This document shows positions 8,831-17,780 of a stretch of 64,000 nt of DNA, in pieces; within the stretch, counting starts at the first letter, position 1; the number at the start of each line of letters is the position of its first letter. Source of the DNA: Hydrogenophaga taeniospiralis (lineage in GTDB: Bacteria; Pseudomonadota; Gammaproteobacteria; Burkholderiales; Burkholderiaceae_C). The stretch lies in NCBI RefSeq assembly GCF_020510445.1, contig NZ_JAHBAG010000001.1, positions 1-64,000 on the forward strand, read 5' to 3'. The notes below the pieces were generated by a model. It had not been told where the DNA came from. It ran no database searches and saw only the letters and a list, made by a program, of their open reading frames with translations. The translations under genes and the position numbers were made by a program.

Positions 8831-11800
8831 CACTTGGCCGCGGGGGCAACGGCAGGCGTCTGCGTGCCGAACCCGACGCCAAAGTCAAAGCGCACCATCA
8901 GGCCCCCCGTGAGGCGGCGCACCAGGGGATTCGCCGTGGTTACCCGGGCGCCCGGCGGCAGGCTGACCGGATCGACCTTGAGCACGAAGTTGCGCCCGTG
9001 GGCACGTTCCCCAACATCGATGTCTTCCAGGTGGAATCGCCCGTAGCTGTCCGTCTGCACCACCAGGCCTTCGGGGCTGGCCAGACGCACACCGGGAATA
9101 CCCACTTCGGAGACCCCGTGGTTGGTGATGACGTAGTCGACACGGTGTTTGCCCTCCAGCGGCGTGACCGTGCGCTGCACGCGCAGGTCCTGGAGGTTCA
9201 GGCCGGCGGCCACATCGCCCGAGTGTTCGTAGCGCACTTCACCGCTGGGCCTCACGACGATTCGGGTTCCGTCTCCACTGGTGATCACGCTGTCACCGCT
9301 GAACACCGGTTCCGTCATCCACTGGCTGATCACCACCCGGCGCAGTGGCACCGTCTCGTCGTCGCCCTCGCGCCCACGGACCGTGCCGATGCGGATGCCG
9401 TGCAACAGCGGCGCGTTCGCTTCCGGTTCGGGCTGCGCGCCCTGCCCGCGGTCCACCGTGGTGGAGCCGGCCACGTACACCGCCGGATCGATGCCGCCCT
9501 GGATGCGCACATCCTGCGCGTCGGCGCTGTCCTGCCAGCCATCGCCGTCCTGGTCGATGAACACCTTGCCGATGATGGAGGTCTCATCGGCATCGGCGTC
9601 AGCGATCACCACCACCACGGCCTTGGCCGTGTTGCCGACCTTCCCGCCCTCGGGATCGGCCGTTCTGCCGGCCTTCCCGCCCACGAGGAATGGATCGGCC
9701 GTGTTGACGGCCTCGCCCCGGCGCGCGTTGGCGCCCACCCGCATCAGGTAGCTGATGTACGCCCGGCCGTTGCCCGCCAGGTCGATCTGGCCCAGGGTGA
9801 TCGGGCCGGTCCCGTCGACCGAGCCGTGCGTGTCCTCGTCCTGGAAGCGCACGCTGCCCGGCACCAGGCTGAAGCCCTGTGGCGGCGTGTCCACGATCCG
9901 CAGGCCGTCCACCTCGCCGTCGTTCTCGGTGAGGTTGTCCACCTGCAGGGTGTAGGACACGAAGTCGCCCACGCGGACCTGCTTCGTCTGCGCCGTCTTG
10001 ATGACCCGGACCTGCACTTGGCACTGCTTGACCGTCACCACGATCCGGGCGCTGTCGCAGTTGTTCGACACGCTGCGCTGGCAGATCCTGTATCCGATGA
10101 CGTAGGTGCCCCCTGGCGTACCGCCCGGCACCTTCACCTCACCCGTGGCCGTGTTGAGCACAGGCACAGGCTTGCCCGGCTTGGCGGGCTTGGCCGCGGA
10201 GGTCACCGTGCCCAGCACGTCGGCGGCACGGATGGGGCGGCCGTTCAGGGTGTCGTTCTTGTAGGCGTTGCCCACCACCACATCCGATTTCGGGCACATG
10301 ACCTCGCCGAAGTCATCGTCCTTGGCCCGTATCACGGCGGGGACCACCTCCGTCGTCAGCGTGACGCGGCACTGGGCTTCCTGGCTGCCCGAGGCGCACA
10401 TGTTGTCCGTGACCGTGGCCACGTTCACCACCCGGCGCGCCCGCACGTCCGCCGCGGTGACCGTGTAGGTGCCCTGGAGCACACAGTTCTGGCCCGGCAG
10501 CACGCTGGCACAGACCACATTGCCGGGGTTGATCAACGGATCGCTGATCACCACGTCGGTGAGCGCCACGAAGCCCGAGTTGCCCACGGTGATGCGGTAG
10601 GTCAGGGTGTCGTTCATCGACACCTGGCCGTTGCCGTCCTGGTCCGCGTTGCTCACCAGCTCTTTCACCAGGGTCTGGCTCGGGTTCGCCGTGACCGCCA
10701 TGGCAAAGCTGCGACTCGACACCTGGCTGTTGGCGTCGGTGGCGGCCACGGTGAAGTTGAAGGCACCCACCTGCGTGGCGGTGCCCGACAGCAGGCCGGC
10801 GGCGCTCAGGCTCAGGCCCGCGGGCAGCGCGCCCCCGGTCAGCGCGAAGCTGTACGGCGCCACGCCGCCGGTGGCGGTGATGAGCTGGCTGTAGGCCTCA
10901 CCGGCCACCGGCTCAGGCAGCGTGGCCGGCGCCATCACGATGGTCGGCACGGCCACTTCCACCACGTAGTTCTGCGCGACCGCGAAGGGCGACCCCACGC
11001 CGGTCAGCACACTGTCGGTCGACGTGATCGTGACCGGATAGCTCCCCGGTGCGGTCGGCGTGCCCGACAGCGTGCTGCCGCTGAAGTTCAGGCCCGTTGG
11101 CAGAGCGCCGGTCAGCACGTAGGTATGCGGGCCCGGGCTGCCGCTGGTGGTGAAGCTCTGCGTGTAGGCGCTGCCATAAGGGGCCGTCAGCGTGCCGGCG
11201 GCTGGGGACACCGCCAGCGTCGGTGCGCCGACGACCAGGGTGTAGGCACGGCTGCCGACCTGGCTGAAGTTGTCGGTCGTGGTGATCGTGAAGTTGAAGC
11301 TGCCGACCTCGGTCGGCGTGCCGGTGAGCCCGCCGCCGCTGCCCAGGGTGAGGCCCGCGGGCAGGCTGCCGCTGGAGAGGGCGAAGCTGTAGGGCGCAAT
11401 GCCCCCGCTGGCCGTGAGGGTCTGGCTGTAGGCCACACCTGGGGTGGGATTCGGCAGCGTCGCCGGGTTGACCACGACGGTCGGCGCGGCCACCTCGATG
11501 GTGTAGTTCTGCGTGATCGAGAACGGCGCGCCGGTGCCGGTCAGGCCAGAGTCGACCATCATGATGCTGATGTTGAAGCTGCCCAACTGCGTCGGCGTGC
11601 CCGAGATCGTGTAGCCGCTGATGGTCAGGCCCGTCGGCAGCGAGCCGATCATCACCCGGTTGTACGGGCCCGGGCTGCCGCTGACGACGAAGGTCTGGCT
11701 GAAGGGCACGCCGTAGGGGGCGCTGAGCGTGCCCGGGGGCGGCGTCATGGTCAGTGTGGGCGGGTTCACCACCAGGGTGTAGGCGCGGCTGCCGGTCTGG

Positions 11801-14800
11801 CCGTTGGCGTCCGTCGCGGTCACGGTGATCGAAAAACTGCCGGCCTCGGTCGGCGTGCCGCTCAGCGCGCCCCCCGTGCTCAGGGTCAGGCCGGTGGGCA
11901 GGCTGCCGGCGCTCAGGGAGAAGCTGTAGGCGGCCACGCCACCGCTGGCGCTGAGGGTCTGGCTGTAGGCCGTGCCGGCGGTGGCATCCGGCAGGGTCGC
12001 CGGACTCACCACGATGGCCGCTGCGGCGACGATCAGCGTGTAGTTCTGCGCGATCGAGAACGGCGCGCCGGTGCCGGTGGAGCCGGTGTCGGTGGCCGTG
12101 ATGGTGAAGTTGAAGCTGCCCGGCACGGTGGGCGTGCCCGAGACGGTGTTGCCCGAGAAGCTCACGCCGGTCGGCAGGGAGCCCGTCAACGCGTAGCTGT
12201 ACGGACCGGTGCCGCCACTGGCCGTGAAGCTCTGGCTGTAGGCCGCGGCATAGGGCGTGTTGAAGGTTGTGGCAGCTGGGGTCAGCGCCAGACCGGGCGC
12301 CGCCACGCTCAGCACGAAGGCCTGGCCGACCGTGTAGGGGCCGTTGCCGGTGCTGCTGTCGGTGGCCGAGACGTTGAGCGTGAAGCTGCCGGCCTGGGTC
12401 GGGGTGCCGGAGACGGTGACGCTGTTGGCCGTGCTGCCGGTGATCGACAGGCCCGCCGGCAGGTTGGTCACCTGGAAGCCGCTCCAGGGCTGGGCGCCGC
12501 CGTTCCAGGTGAAGGTCTGGGTGTACGGCGCGCCGACCGTGGCCGCGAAACCGCCGCTGGCGGTGATGGTGATGACCGGGTCGTTCACCGTGACGGTGAC
12601 CGTGGCCGGCGCCGAGGTGCCGCCGCTGTTGGTCGCGGTGTAGGTGAAGCTGTCCGGGCCGGCGTAGCCGGTGGTCGGCTGGTAGGTGATGCTGGTGCCG
12701 CCGGCGATGGCCGTGCCATGGCTCGGAGCGGTGCCCACGGCCACCGAGGTCGGCGCACCGCCGGTGACGTTCAGCGTGACCGGCGTGGCGGCCGCGTTGT
12801 AGGCCACGGTGAGCGACACCGCGTTGGCCACCGGCGGAATGTCGATCACGGTGATCGCATACGCCTGGGTCGCGGTGTAGGGGCCGGTGCCGGTGCTGCT
12901 GTCGCTCGCGGTGATGCTGAAGTTGAAGGTGCCCGGTGCGCTGGGGGTGCCGGTGATGGCGCCGCTCGCGGCGTTGAGGCTCAGGCCGCCCGGCAGCGCC
13001 CCGGCGGTGACCGCGTAGCTGTAGGGTGCCGTGCCGCCCGAGGCCACCGTGATGCCGTCTGCGTAGGCCGTGCCGACCGTGCCACCGGCCAGACTGGTCG
13101 CCGGCAGGACGATGGTGGGCGGGGTCACCACGAGCGTGTAGGCGCGACTGCCCGCGAACGGGCCCGGGAAGGGGCTGCTGTCGGTGGCGGTGGCGGTGAA
13201 GTTGAAAGTGCCGCCGGCCGTCGGCGTGCCGCTGAGCACGCCCCCCGAGGACAGGCTCAGACCCGCGGGCAAGGCGCCGGCCGTCACCGCGAAGCTGTAC
13301 GGCGACACGCCGCCGCTGGCGGTGAGGGTCTGGCTGTAGGCCACGGTGACCGCGCCGTTGGGCAGTGTGCTCGGGCTGACGGTCACCGGCACGTCGTCGT
13401 TGGTGATGGTGCCGACGCCCTGGTTGTCGGCGATGGTGGCGTTGGTCGCGCCACTGAGGTTGACGAAGAAGGTTTCGTTGGCCTCGGGCACGGTTTCGCC
13501 CGCCACCGGCACCGTGATGGTCTGCGTGGTCTGGCCCGGGGTGAAGGTCAGCGTGCCGCTGGCGCTGGTGTAGTCGGCCGGCTGTGTGGCGGTGCCGTCG
13601 GCGGTGGCGTAGTTGACGCTGACGGTCTGGCCACTGGCCGCACTCAGGGTGACGGTGAAGACGGCATTGGTGGTGCCGCTGTTGCCCTCGACCACGGTGA
13701 CATCGTTGATGGACAGGCTCGGCAGGGGATCGTCGTTGACGATGGTGCCCAGGCCCTGGGCGTCCGCGACGACGGCGTTGACCACGTTGGTCACGTTGAC
13801 GAAGAAGGTCTCGCTGGGTTCGTTGAGCGTGTCGCCGTTGATCAGCACGGTGAAGGTGTAGGTGCTGCTACCGGCGGGGATGGTCTGGCCGGTCAGGCTG
13901 TTGGCGACGTAATCCACGCCCGCTGTGGCGGTGCCATTGGCGGTGGCGATGTCGAAGGTCACGCCGCCCGGGCCGGCCGGCTCGCTGAGGCTGACGGTGA
14001 AGGTGGCGTTGGTGGTGCCCGCGTTGCCTTCGGCCAGCGTCACGTCGTTGATGGTCAGTGTCGGCAGGTCGTCGTTGAGAATCGTGCCGGTGGCGCTGGT
14101 CGGCACGCCGACCGTGTAGCCCGTGCCGGCCGCCAGGGTGATGCTCACCGTCTCGTCGGTTTCGATGGTGGCGTCGGCGGTCGGGTTGACCGTGATGGTG
14201 CCGGTGGTGTTGCCCGCCGGGATGACCAGCGGCGAGGTCACGGCCGCGTAATCGGTGCCGGAGGTGGCGGTGCCGCCCACGGTGTAGTTGACCGACAGCG
14301 AGGAGAGCGACGCCTGGTCCAGGGTGACGGTGTAGACGAGGTTGGTCGCCCCGTCTTCGGCCACGCTGGCCGGCGAGACCGCGATCGACGCGGTCGGCAC
14401 GTCGTCGTTGAGGAGGGTGCCGGTGGCGCTGGCCGGCGCACCCACGGTGTAGCCGGTGCCGGCGGCGACGGTCAGGGTGACGGATTCATCGGCCTCGACC
14501 GTGCCGTCGACCGTGGGGTTGATGGTGATGGTGGCCGTGGTCGCGCCGCCGGGGATGCTGACGGTGGCGACACCGCCGGTGTAGTCCACGCCCGAGGTGG
14601 CGGTGCCACTGGTGGTGATGTTGACCACCGTCGCCGAGGCCAGGTTCAGACTGCGGGTGACGGTGTAGACGAGGTTGGTCGCGCCGTCTTCGGACACGCT
14701 GGCCGGGGAAACCGCGATCGACACCGACGGCGGCGGGCTGACGTTGAGCGTGAAGGATTCAAGCTCGAAATAGCTGCCCGGGCCGGTGCTGGCGTCGGTG

Positions 14801-15684
14801 ACGCGCAGCGTGACCGGGTAGGCGCCGGTCGCGGCGGCCGTGGTGCCGCTGATCACGCCAGCACTGGAGATGGAGATGCCCGCCGGGAAGCTGCCGGTTT
14901 CGAGCAGGTAGGAATGGGGTGCGACGCCACCGATGGCGGTCAGGGTCTGGGAGAACGCCACGCTCTGGATGGCGGTGGCGCTGGTCGGCGTGATGGACAG
15001 CGTCGGGTTCTCCACCGTGCCGGTGTAGCCCTTGTCCACGAAATCGGCGACGCTGTCGGTGGAGCGGACGGTGAAGCTGTAGCTGCCGCGCTCGGTCGGC
15101 GTGCCGCTGAGCACCCCGGCACCAGACAGGCTGAGGCCGACCGGCAAGGTGCCGGATTGCAAGGTGTAGGTGTAAGGCGCGGTGCCGCCACTGGAGGTGA
15201 GGGTCTGCGAGAACGGCGTGCCGGCGGTCAGGGTCGGCAGCGACGCCGGGGACACCACGATGGCCGAGGCTGGCGGGCTGATGGTGACGTTGAAGGTGAG
15301 CAAGTCACCGTTTTCATCTTCCAGCTTGAAGGTATCGGTGGTGGTCGCGCTGCCATTGTGGGTGTAGGTGACCGTTTGATTGCCAGGCCCGGATTGCGGG
15401 CCAAGAATCGCGGTGCCATTCACCGGCAGGTCGGGCGCGAAAGGCCCACCCATCCCGAAATTGAACGGACCATCACAATTGATCAGATCGATCGAGGTCA
15501 CCGACCCGCCATTGCTCACCGAGAGGTTTTGCGTAGGGCAGTAGGGCGACACCCCCTGGGCCATCGCCAGACTCGGCAGGCACAACGCCATGGAAAGCCA
15601 GATCCATCGCGTCAGTGACAGCGACCGCGTGCGCAAGCGACACACCCACGAAGACACACCCAGATCCGAAAACCCTGCTGGCAT
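8830..15684 (-). CDS. Giant repeat surface protein: putative-Ig (He_PIG), Calx-beta, DUF11 repeats
   Basis: A 2284-residue exported protein with a signal peptide ending near residue 42 (SLAMA). By eye it holds two putative-Ig repeats (about 140-316), four Calx-beta repeats (317-765, each with the NDD-type end motif), then nine more putative-Ig repeats with one cadherin/Big-like unit between them (766-1670). These are followed by a DUF11-type domain, a cysteine-bearing linker, a second DUF11 unit near 1890-2000 and an Sdr-like element. Two calcium-loop-like motifs, DQDGNGQ and DQDGDGW, fit a Ca-stabilised rod. The C-terminus VRFDFGVGF looks like a strand or barrel-association signal. The ATG has a strong ribosome site (complement of 15690-15696). 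Role inferred: an adhesin or surface-layer rod displayed with the coupled barrel protein. Confidence 0.85.
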   Translation of the reverse strand: MPAGFSDLGVSSWVCRLRTRSLSLTRWIWLSMALCLPSLAMAQGVSPYCPTQNLSVSNGGSVTSIDLINCDGPFNFGMGGPFAPDLPVNGTAILGPQSGPGNQTVTYTHNGSATTTDTFKLEDENGDLLTFNVTISPPASAIVVSPASLPTLTAGTPFSQTLTSSGGTAPYTYTLQSGTLPVGLSLSGAGVLSGTPTERGSYSFTVRSTDSVADFVDKGYTGTVENPTLSITPTSATAIQSVAFSQTLTAIGGVAPHSYLLETGSFPAGISISSAGVISGTTAAATGAYPVTLRVTDASTGPGSYFELESFTLNVSPPPSVSIAVSPASVSEDGATNLVYTVTRSLNLASATVVNITTSGTATSGVDYTGGVATVSIPGGATTATITINPTVDGTVEADESVTLTVAAGTGYTVGAPASATGTLLNDDVPTASIAVSPASVAEDGATNLVYTVTLDQASLSSLSVNYTVGGTATSGTDYAAVTSPLVIPAGNTTGTITVNPTADATIETDETVSITLAAGTGYTVGVPTSATGTILNDDLPTLTINDVTLAEGNAGTTNATFTVSLSEPAGPGGVTFDIATANGTATAGVDYVANSLTGQTIPAGSSTYTFTVLINGDTLNEPSETFFVNVTNVVNAVVADAQGLGTIVNDDPLPSLSINDVTVVEGNSGTTNAVFTVTLSAASGQTVSVNYATADGTATQPADYTSASGTLTFTPGQTTQTITVPVAGETVPEANETFFVNLSGATNATIADNQGVGTITNDDVPVTVSPSTLPNGAVTVAYSQTLTASGGVSPYSFAVTAGALPAGLSLSSGGVLSGTPTAGGTFNFTATATDSSPFPGPFAGSRAYTLVVTPPTIVLPATSLAGGTVGTAYADGITVASGGTAPYSYAVTAGALPGGLSLNAASGAITGTPSAPGTFNFSITASDSSTGTGPYTATQAYAITVIDIPPVANAVSLTVAYNAAATPVTLNVTGGAPTSVAVGTAPSHGTAIAGGTSITYQPTTGYAGPDSFTYTATNSGGTSAPATVTVTVNDPVITITASGGFAATVGAPYTQTFTWNGGAQPWSGFQVTNLPAGLSITGSTANSVTVSGTPTQAGSFTLNVSATDSSTGNGPYTVGQAFVLSVAAPGLALTPAATTFNTPYAAAYSQSFTASGGTGPYSYALTGSLPTGVSFSGNTVSGTPTVPGSFNFTITATDTGSTGTGAPFSIAQNYTLIVAAAAIVVSPATLPDATAGTAYSQTLSASGGVAAYSFSLSAGSLPTGLTLSTGGALSGTPTEAGSFSITVTATDANGQTGSRAYTLVVNPPTLTMTPPPGTLSAPYGVPFSQTFVVSGSPGPYNRVMIGSLPTGLTISGYTISGTPTQLGSFNISIMMVDSGLTGTGAPFSITQNYTIEVAAPTVVVNPATLPNPTPGVAYSQTLTASGGIAPYSFALSSGSLPAGLTLGSGGGLTGTPTEVGSFNFTITTTDNFSQVGSRAYTLVVGAPTLAVSPAAGTLTAPYGSAYTQSFTTSGSPGPHTYVLTGALPTGLNFSGSTLSGTPTAPGSYPVTITSTDSVLTGVGSPFAVAQNYVVEVAVPTIVMAPATLPEPVAGEAYSQLITATGGVAPYSFALTGGALPAGLSLSAAGLLSGTATQVGAFNFTVAATDANSQVSSRSFAMAVTANPSQTLVKELVSNADQDGNGQVSMNDTLTYRITVGNSGFVALTDVVISDPLINPGNVVCASVLPGQNCVLQGTYTVTAADVRARRVVNVATVTDNMCASGSQEAQCRVTLTTEVVPAVIRAKDDDFGEVMCPKSDVVVGNAYKNDTLNGRPIRAADVLGTVTSAAKPAKPGKPVPVLNTATGEVKVPGGTPGGTYVIGYRICQRSVSNNCDSARIVVTVKQCQVQVRVIKTAQTKQVRVGDFVSYTLQVDNLTENDGEVDGLRIVDTPPQGFSLVPGSVRFQDEDTHGSVDGTGPITLGQIDLAGNGRAYISYLMRVGANARRGEAVNTADPFLVGGKAGRTADPEGGKVGNTAKAVVVVIADADADETSIIGKVFIDQDGDGWQDSADAQDVRIQGGIDPAVYVAGSTTVDRGQGAQPEPEANAPLLHGIRIGTVRGREGDDETVPLRRVVISQWMTEPVFSGDSVITSGDGTRIVVRPSGEVRYEHSGDVAAGLNLQDLRVQRTVTPLEGKHRVDYVITNHGVSEVGIPGVRLASPEGLVVQTDSYGRFHLEDIDVGERAHGRNFVLKVDPVSLPPGARVTTANPLVRRLTGGLMVRFDFGVGFGTQTPAVAPAAK
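10676..13386 (-). repeat. Tandem array of nine putative-Ig (He_PIG) repeats plus one Big/cadherin-like unit
   Basis: Each unit is about 85-95 codons with a shared core (PYSxAL, GSLPTGL, SGTPTxxGSF, TDS). Towards the C-terminal half two forms alternate: one carries ATLPxxxxGxAYSQ and ends GSRAYTLVV, the other carries a GTLxAPYG core and ends IAQNYxxEV. The DNA repeats are visibly close, which should allow length change by recombination. Boundaries are approximate. Confidence 0.8.
13388..14732 (-). repeat. Four tandem Calx-beta repeats
   Basis: Four units of about 110 residues follow the pattern VxEDGAT or LAEGNAGT at the start, GTATxxxDY in the middle, ETFFVN or ESVTLTV late and NDD at the end. 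Units 1 and 2 are close to each other in sequence, as are units 3 and 4, which suggests duplication in pairs. Calx-beta folds bind calcium in other proteins. Confidence 0.85.
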
Positions 15685-16085
15685 TTTTGCCCTCCCTCGC
15701 GGTCGTTTCGACCTGAGCTGTTAACTTGATCAGCGCGCAAAAACGGCCAATAAGGCTGGTCAGTATATTTACAACGGGCTACATAAAAGTTGCAGATTGG
15801 CCACGGACCTGCCTGTTTTGCTTTTTTCTTTGGCCGGTTTTCGTGAACATTTTGACGAAAAGACGACCCGGCCGAACAGCCGGCAAGAGGCCATTCACGG
15901 GGCGCCGCCCACGGCAGGGGCGCCCTGAACACCTGGAATTCCAGCCCCAGTGGCTCCGGGCAATCCCCTTGGCCCACGCAAACATGGGCCTGGTGCGCGG
16001 CCTTGCCTCGACCACTCAAAGCACACAGAATGTAACAAGGCGGTGCCACATCCGCACCGCCGCCAACCACCCAGGGAGGATCGAA
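15685..16085. promoter_or_regulatory. 401-bp divergent control region between the giant surface gene and the collar operon
   Basis: No convincing gene lies here. The half next to the giant gene (15720-15860) is far more AT-rich than its surroundings. It holds a minus-strand TATACT hexamer (complement of 15762-15767), a possible -10 for the giant gene, and a TTGACG at 15850-15855 on the plus strand with no obvious -10 partner. A reading frame entering from 15726 continues into the collar gene but has no coding character or ribosome site. The strong AGGGAGG at 16073-16079 favours the GTG at 16086. Confidence 0.5.
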
Positions 16086-16631
16086 GTGAGTGACTTCTTC
16101 ATTGGCCAGGTCATGATGACCGGCTTCAATTTCGCGCCGAAATTCTGGGCGCAATGCAACGGCCAGTTGCTGCCGATCAGCCAGAACCAGGCGCTGTTCT
16201 CCCTGCTGGGAACGCAGTTCGGGGGCAACGGCACCACCAACTTCGCCCTGCCCGACCTGCGCGGACGCTCACCCGTGGGTTATGCCAGCTCGGTGGACCC
16301 GAGCTGGCAGCCTCCGGCGGTGCAGATGGGCCAGACGGGCGGCGTCGAGAACGTCACGCTGCTGTCGAGCAACCTGCCGGCGCACACCCACACCATGGCG
16401 GCGTCGACCGCAGCGGGCGACAACCGCACCCCCGTGAACGGTCTGCTGGCCACCAGCACCAACTCCGCGACGGCGGCCAACCTGTACGCCCCCTCGAACG
16501 GTGCGCTGGTGGCGATGAACACCCAGTCGGTGGCCACGGCCGGCGGCAACCAGCCGCACCCGAACCTGCAGCCCTACACCGCGATCAATTTCTGCATCGC
16601 GCTCAGCGGCATCTTCCCCTCGCGCGACTAA
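16086..16631 (+). CDS. Phage tail collar domain protein (microcystin-dependent-protein type), copy 1
   Basis: 181 residues from a GTG start chosen for its ribosome site 6 nt upstream and because VSDFFIGQV aligns with the beginnings of the two following genes. The collar signature is clear: CNGQLLPISQNQALFSLLGT, then GGNGTTNFALPDLRGR, a His-rich turn LPAHTHTM, and an end QPHPNLQPYTAINFCIALSGIFPSR. Collar-domain proteins of this class form trimeric knob-like structures in phage tails. Free-standing versions such as Mdp in cyanobacteria are widespread and poorly understood. First of three tandem paralogues. Confidence 0.85.
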   Translation: MSDFFIGQVMMTGFNFAPKFWAQCNGQLLPISQNQALFSLLGTQFGGNGTTNFALPDLRGRSPVGYASSVDPSWQPPAVQMGQTGGVENVTLLSSNLPAHTHTMAASTAAGDNRTPVNGLLATSTNSATAANLYAPSNGALVAMNTQSVATAGGNQPHPNLQPYTAINFCIALSGIFPSRD

Positions 16632-16677
16632 CGGCCCGACCCCAGGGCACCAGACTGATCATTCGGAGCACCGTTTC

Positions 16678-17208
16678 ATGTCCACACCTTATATCGGCGA
16701 AATTCGCATGTTCGGCTTCGGCCGCACCCCCATCGGCTGGCAGGCCTGCGACGGCAGCCTGCTGCCGATTTCCCTCTACGAAACCCTGTTCGTCCTCATC
16801 GGCACCACCTACGGCGGCGATGGCCAGAGCACCTTCGCCGTGCCCGACCTGCGCGGCCGCCTGCCCATCCACCAGGGCCAGGGCCCGGGGCTGAGCAACT
16901 ACGTCATTGGTCAGATGGCCGGCACCGAAAGCGTGACGCTGCTGACAACCCAGATGCCAACGCACACGCACACGATGGTCGTGACCACGGGCGCGGCCAC
17001 CGCGCTGACACCGGGCAACAACCTGCTGCCTGGCTCGGTCAGCGGCGACGTCTTCTACGCCACCGACGTCACCGGTGCCACACCCGCCCCGATGTCCGCG
17101 CAATCCACCACCATCGCTGGCGGCTCGCAACCGCACGAAAACACCATGCCCACACTGACGGTGCAGTACTGCATCGCCACCGAAGGCATCTTCCCGCAGC
17201 AGGCCTGA
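16678..17208 (+). CDS. Phage tail collar domain protein, copy 2
   Basis: 176 residues, 46 bp after copy 1. The start (STPYIGEIRMFGF) aligns with copies 1 and 3. It carries CDGSLLPISLYETLFVLIGT, GGDGQSTFAVPDLRGRLPIH, MPTHTHTM and the end QPHENTMPTLTVQYCIATEGIFPQ. It resembles copy 3 more than copy 1: both carry an IGEIxMFGF start and a GQxPGLS segment. The fold expected is a collar domain plus a beta-rich C-terminal half. No signal peptide is seen, so if it reaches the surface it needs another export route. Confidence 0.85.
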   Translation: MSTPYIGEIRMFGFGRTPIGWQACDGSLLPISLYETLFVLIGTTYGGDGQSTFAVPDLRGRLPIHQGQGPGLSNYVIGQMAGTESVTLLTTQMPTHTHTMVVTTGAATALTPGNNLLPGSVSGDVFYATDVTGATPAPMSAQSTTIAGGSQPHENTMPTLTVQYCIATEGIFPQQA

Positions 17209-17239
17209 ACGCAGAACAACCCCACGAAGGAATCAGATC

Positions 17240-17779
17240 ATGAGCGAACCCTTTATCGGCGAAATCCAGATGTTCGGCTTCTACTTCAACCCGCGCAACT
17301 GGGCGTACTGCAACGGCGCCACGCTGCCGATCTCGCAGAACACCGCGCTGTTCGCCCTCATCGGCACCATCTACGGCGGCAACGGGACGACCACGTTCCA
17401 GTTGCCCAATTTCGCGGCCCGCGCCGGCTGTGAACAAGGCCAGAGTCCGGGGCTCAGCGAACGCGTGCTGGGCGAGACCTTCGGCGTCAACACGGTCACC
17501 CTCATCAGCACCGAGATCCCGGTGCACAACCACGGCGTCAACGCGTTCGCCCAATCCGATCGCGCCAAAAAGAGTGGCACGCCTGGCAACAACAGCGCGC
17601 TCTCCACGCTGGGCAGCAATACCGCGAGACCGTTCAATGATGCGTCCCCCAGCACCACCTTTGCCCCGAACATGATCTCGCCGAACCAGGGCGGTGGTTT
17701 CCCGCATGAAAACCAGCAACCGTATCTCGGCGTGAATTTCTGCATCGCGCTGCAGGGCGTCTTCCCCTCCTTCCCCTGA
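17240..17779 (+). CDS. Phage tail collar domain protein, copy 3
   Basis: 179 residues, 31 bp after copy 2 with an AAGGAA ribosome site. It has CNGATLPISQNTALFALIGT, GGNGTTTFQLPNFAARAG, the His turn IPVHNHG and the end PHENQQPYLGVNFCIALQGVFPSF. The usual DLRGR is changed to NFAAR, unlike copies 1 and 2, so the three have diverged in the exposed loop region. The GNAT gene starts 1 nt after its stop, indicating one transcript. Confidence 0.85.
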   Translation: MSEPFIGEIQMFGFYFNPRNWAYCNGATLPISQNTALFALIGTIYGGNGTTTFQLPNFAARAGCEQGQSPGLSERVLGETFGVNTVTLISTEIPVHNHGVNAFAQSDRAKKSGTPGNNSALSTLGSNTARPFNDASPSTTFAPNMISPNQGGGFPHENQQPYLGVNFCIALQGVFPSFP

Positions 17780-17780
17780 C

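Noticed and set aside
10676..14732. Tandem repeats considered as a CRISPR-like or satellite array
   Set aside because: Periods of about 270-330 bp keep a single reading frame and encode known Ig and Calx-beta folds.
8578..15618. A 2346-codon open frame on the plus strand opposite the giant surface gene and overlapping the barrel gene
   Set aside because: It follows from the high GC content and repeat structure of the coding strand. The predicted protein is an Arg/Gly/Ala/His-rich mixture with no recognisable fold, signal or ribosome site.
15726..16085. Upstream extension of the first collar gene
   Set aside because: No ribosome site; the segment is AT-rich and Arg/Pro/Cys-rich when translated. 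The GTG at 16086 has an AGGGAGG site and aligns with the paralogues.
16086..17779. Collar genes taken as a prophage remnant
   Set aside because: No integrase, capsid, portal, tail-sheath, lysis or attachment sites nearby. Three diverged collar paralogues with a GNAT gene suggest a resident locus.
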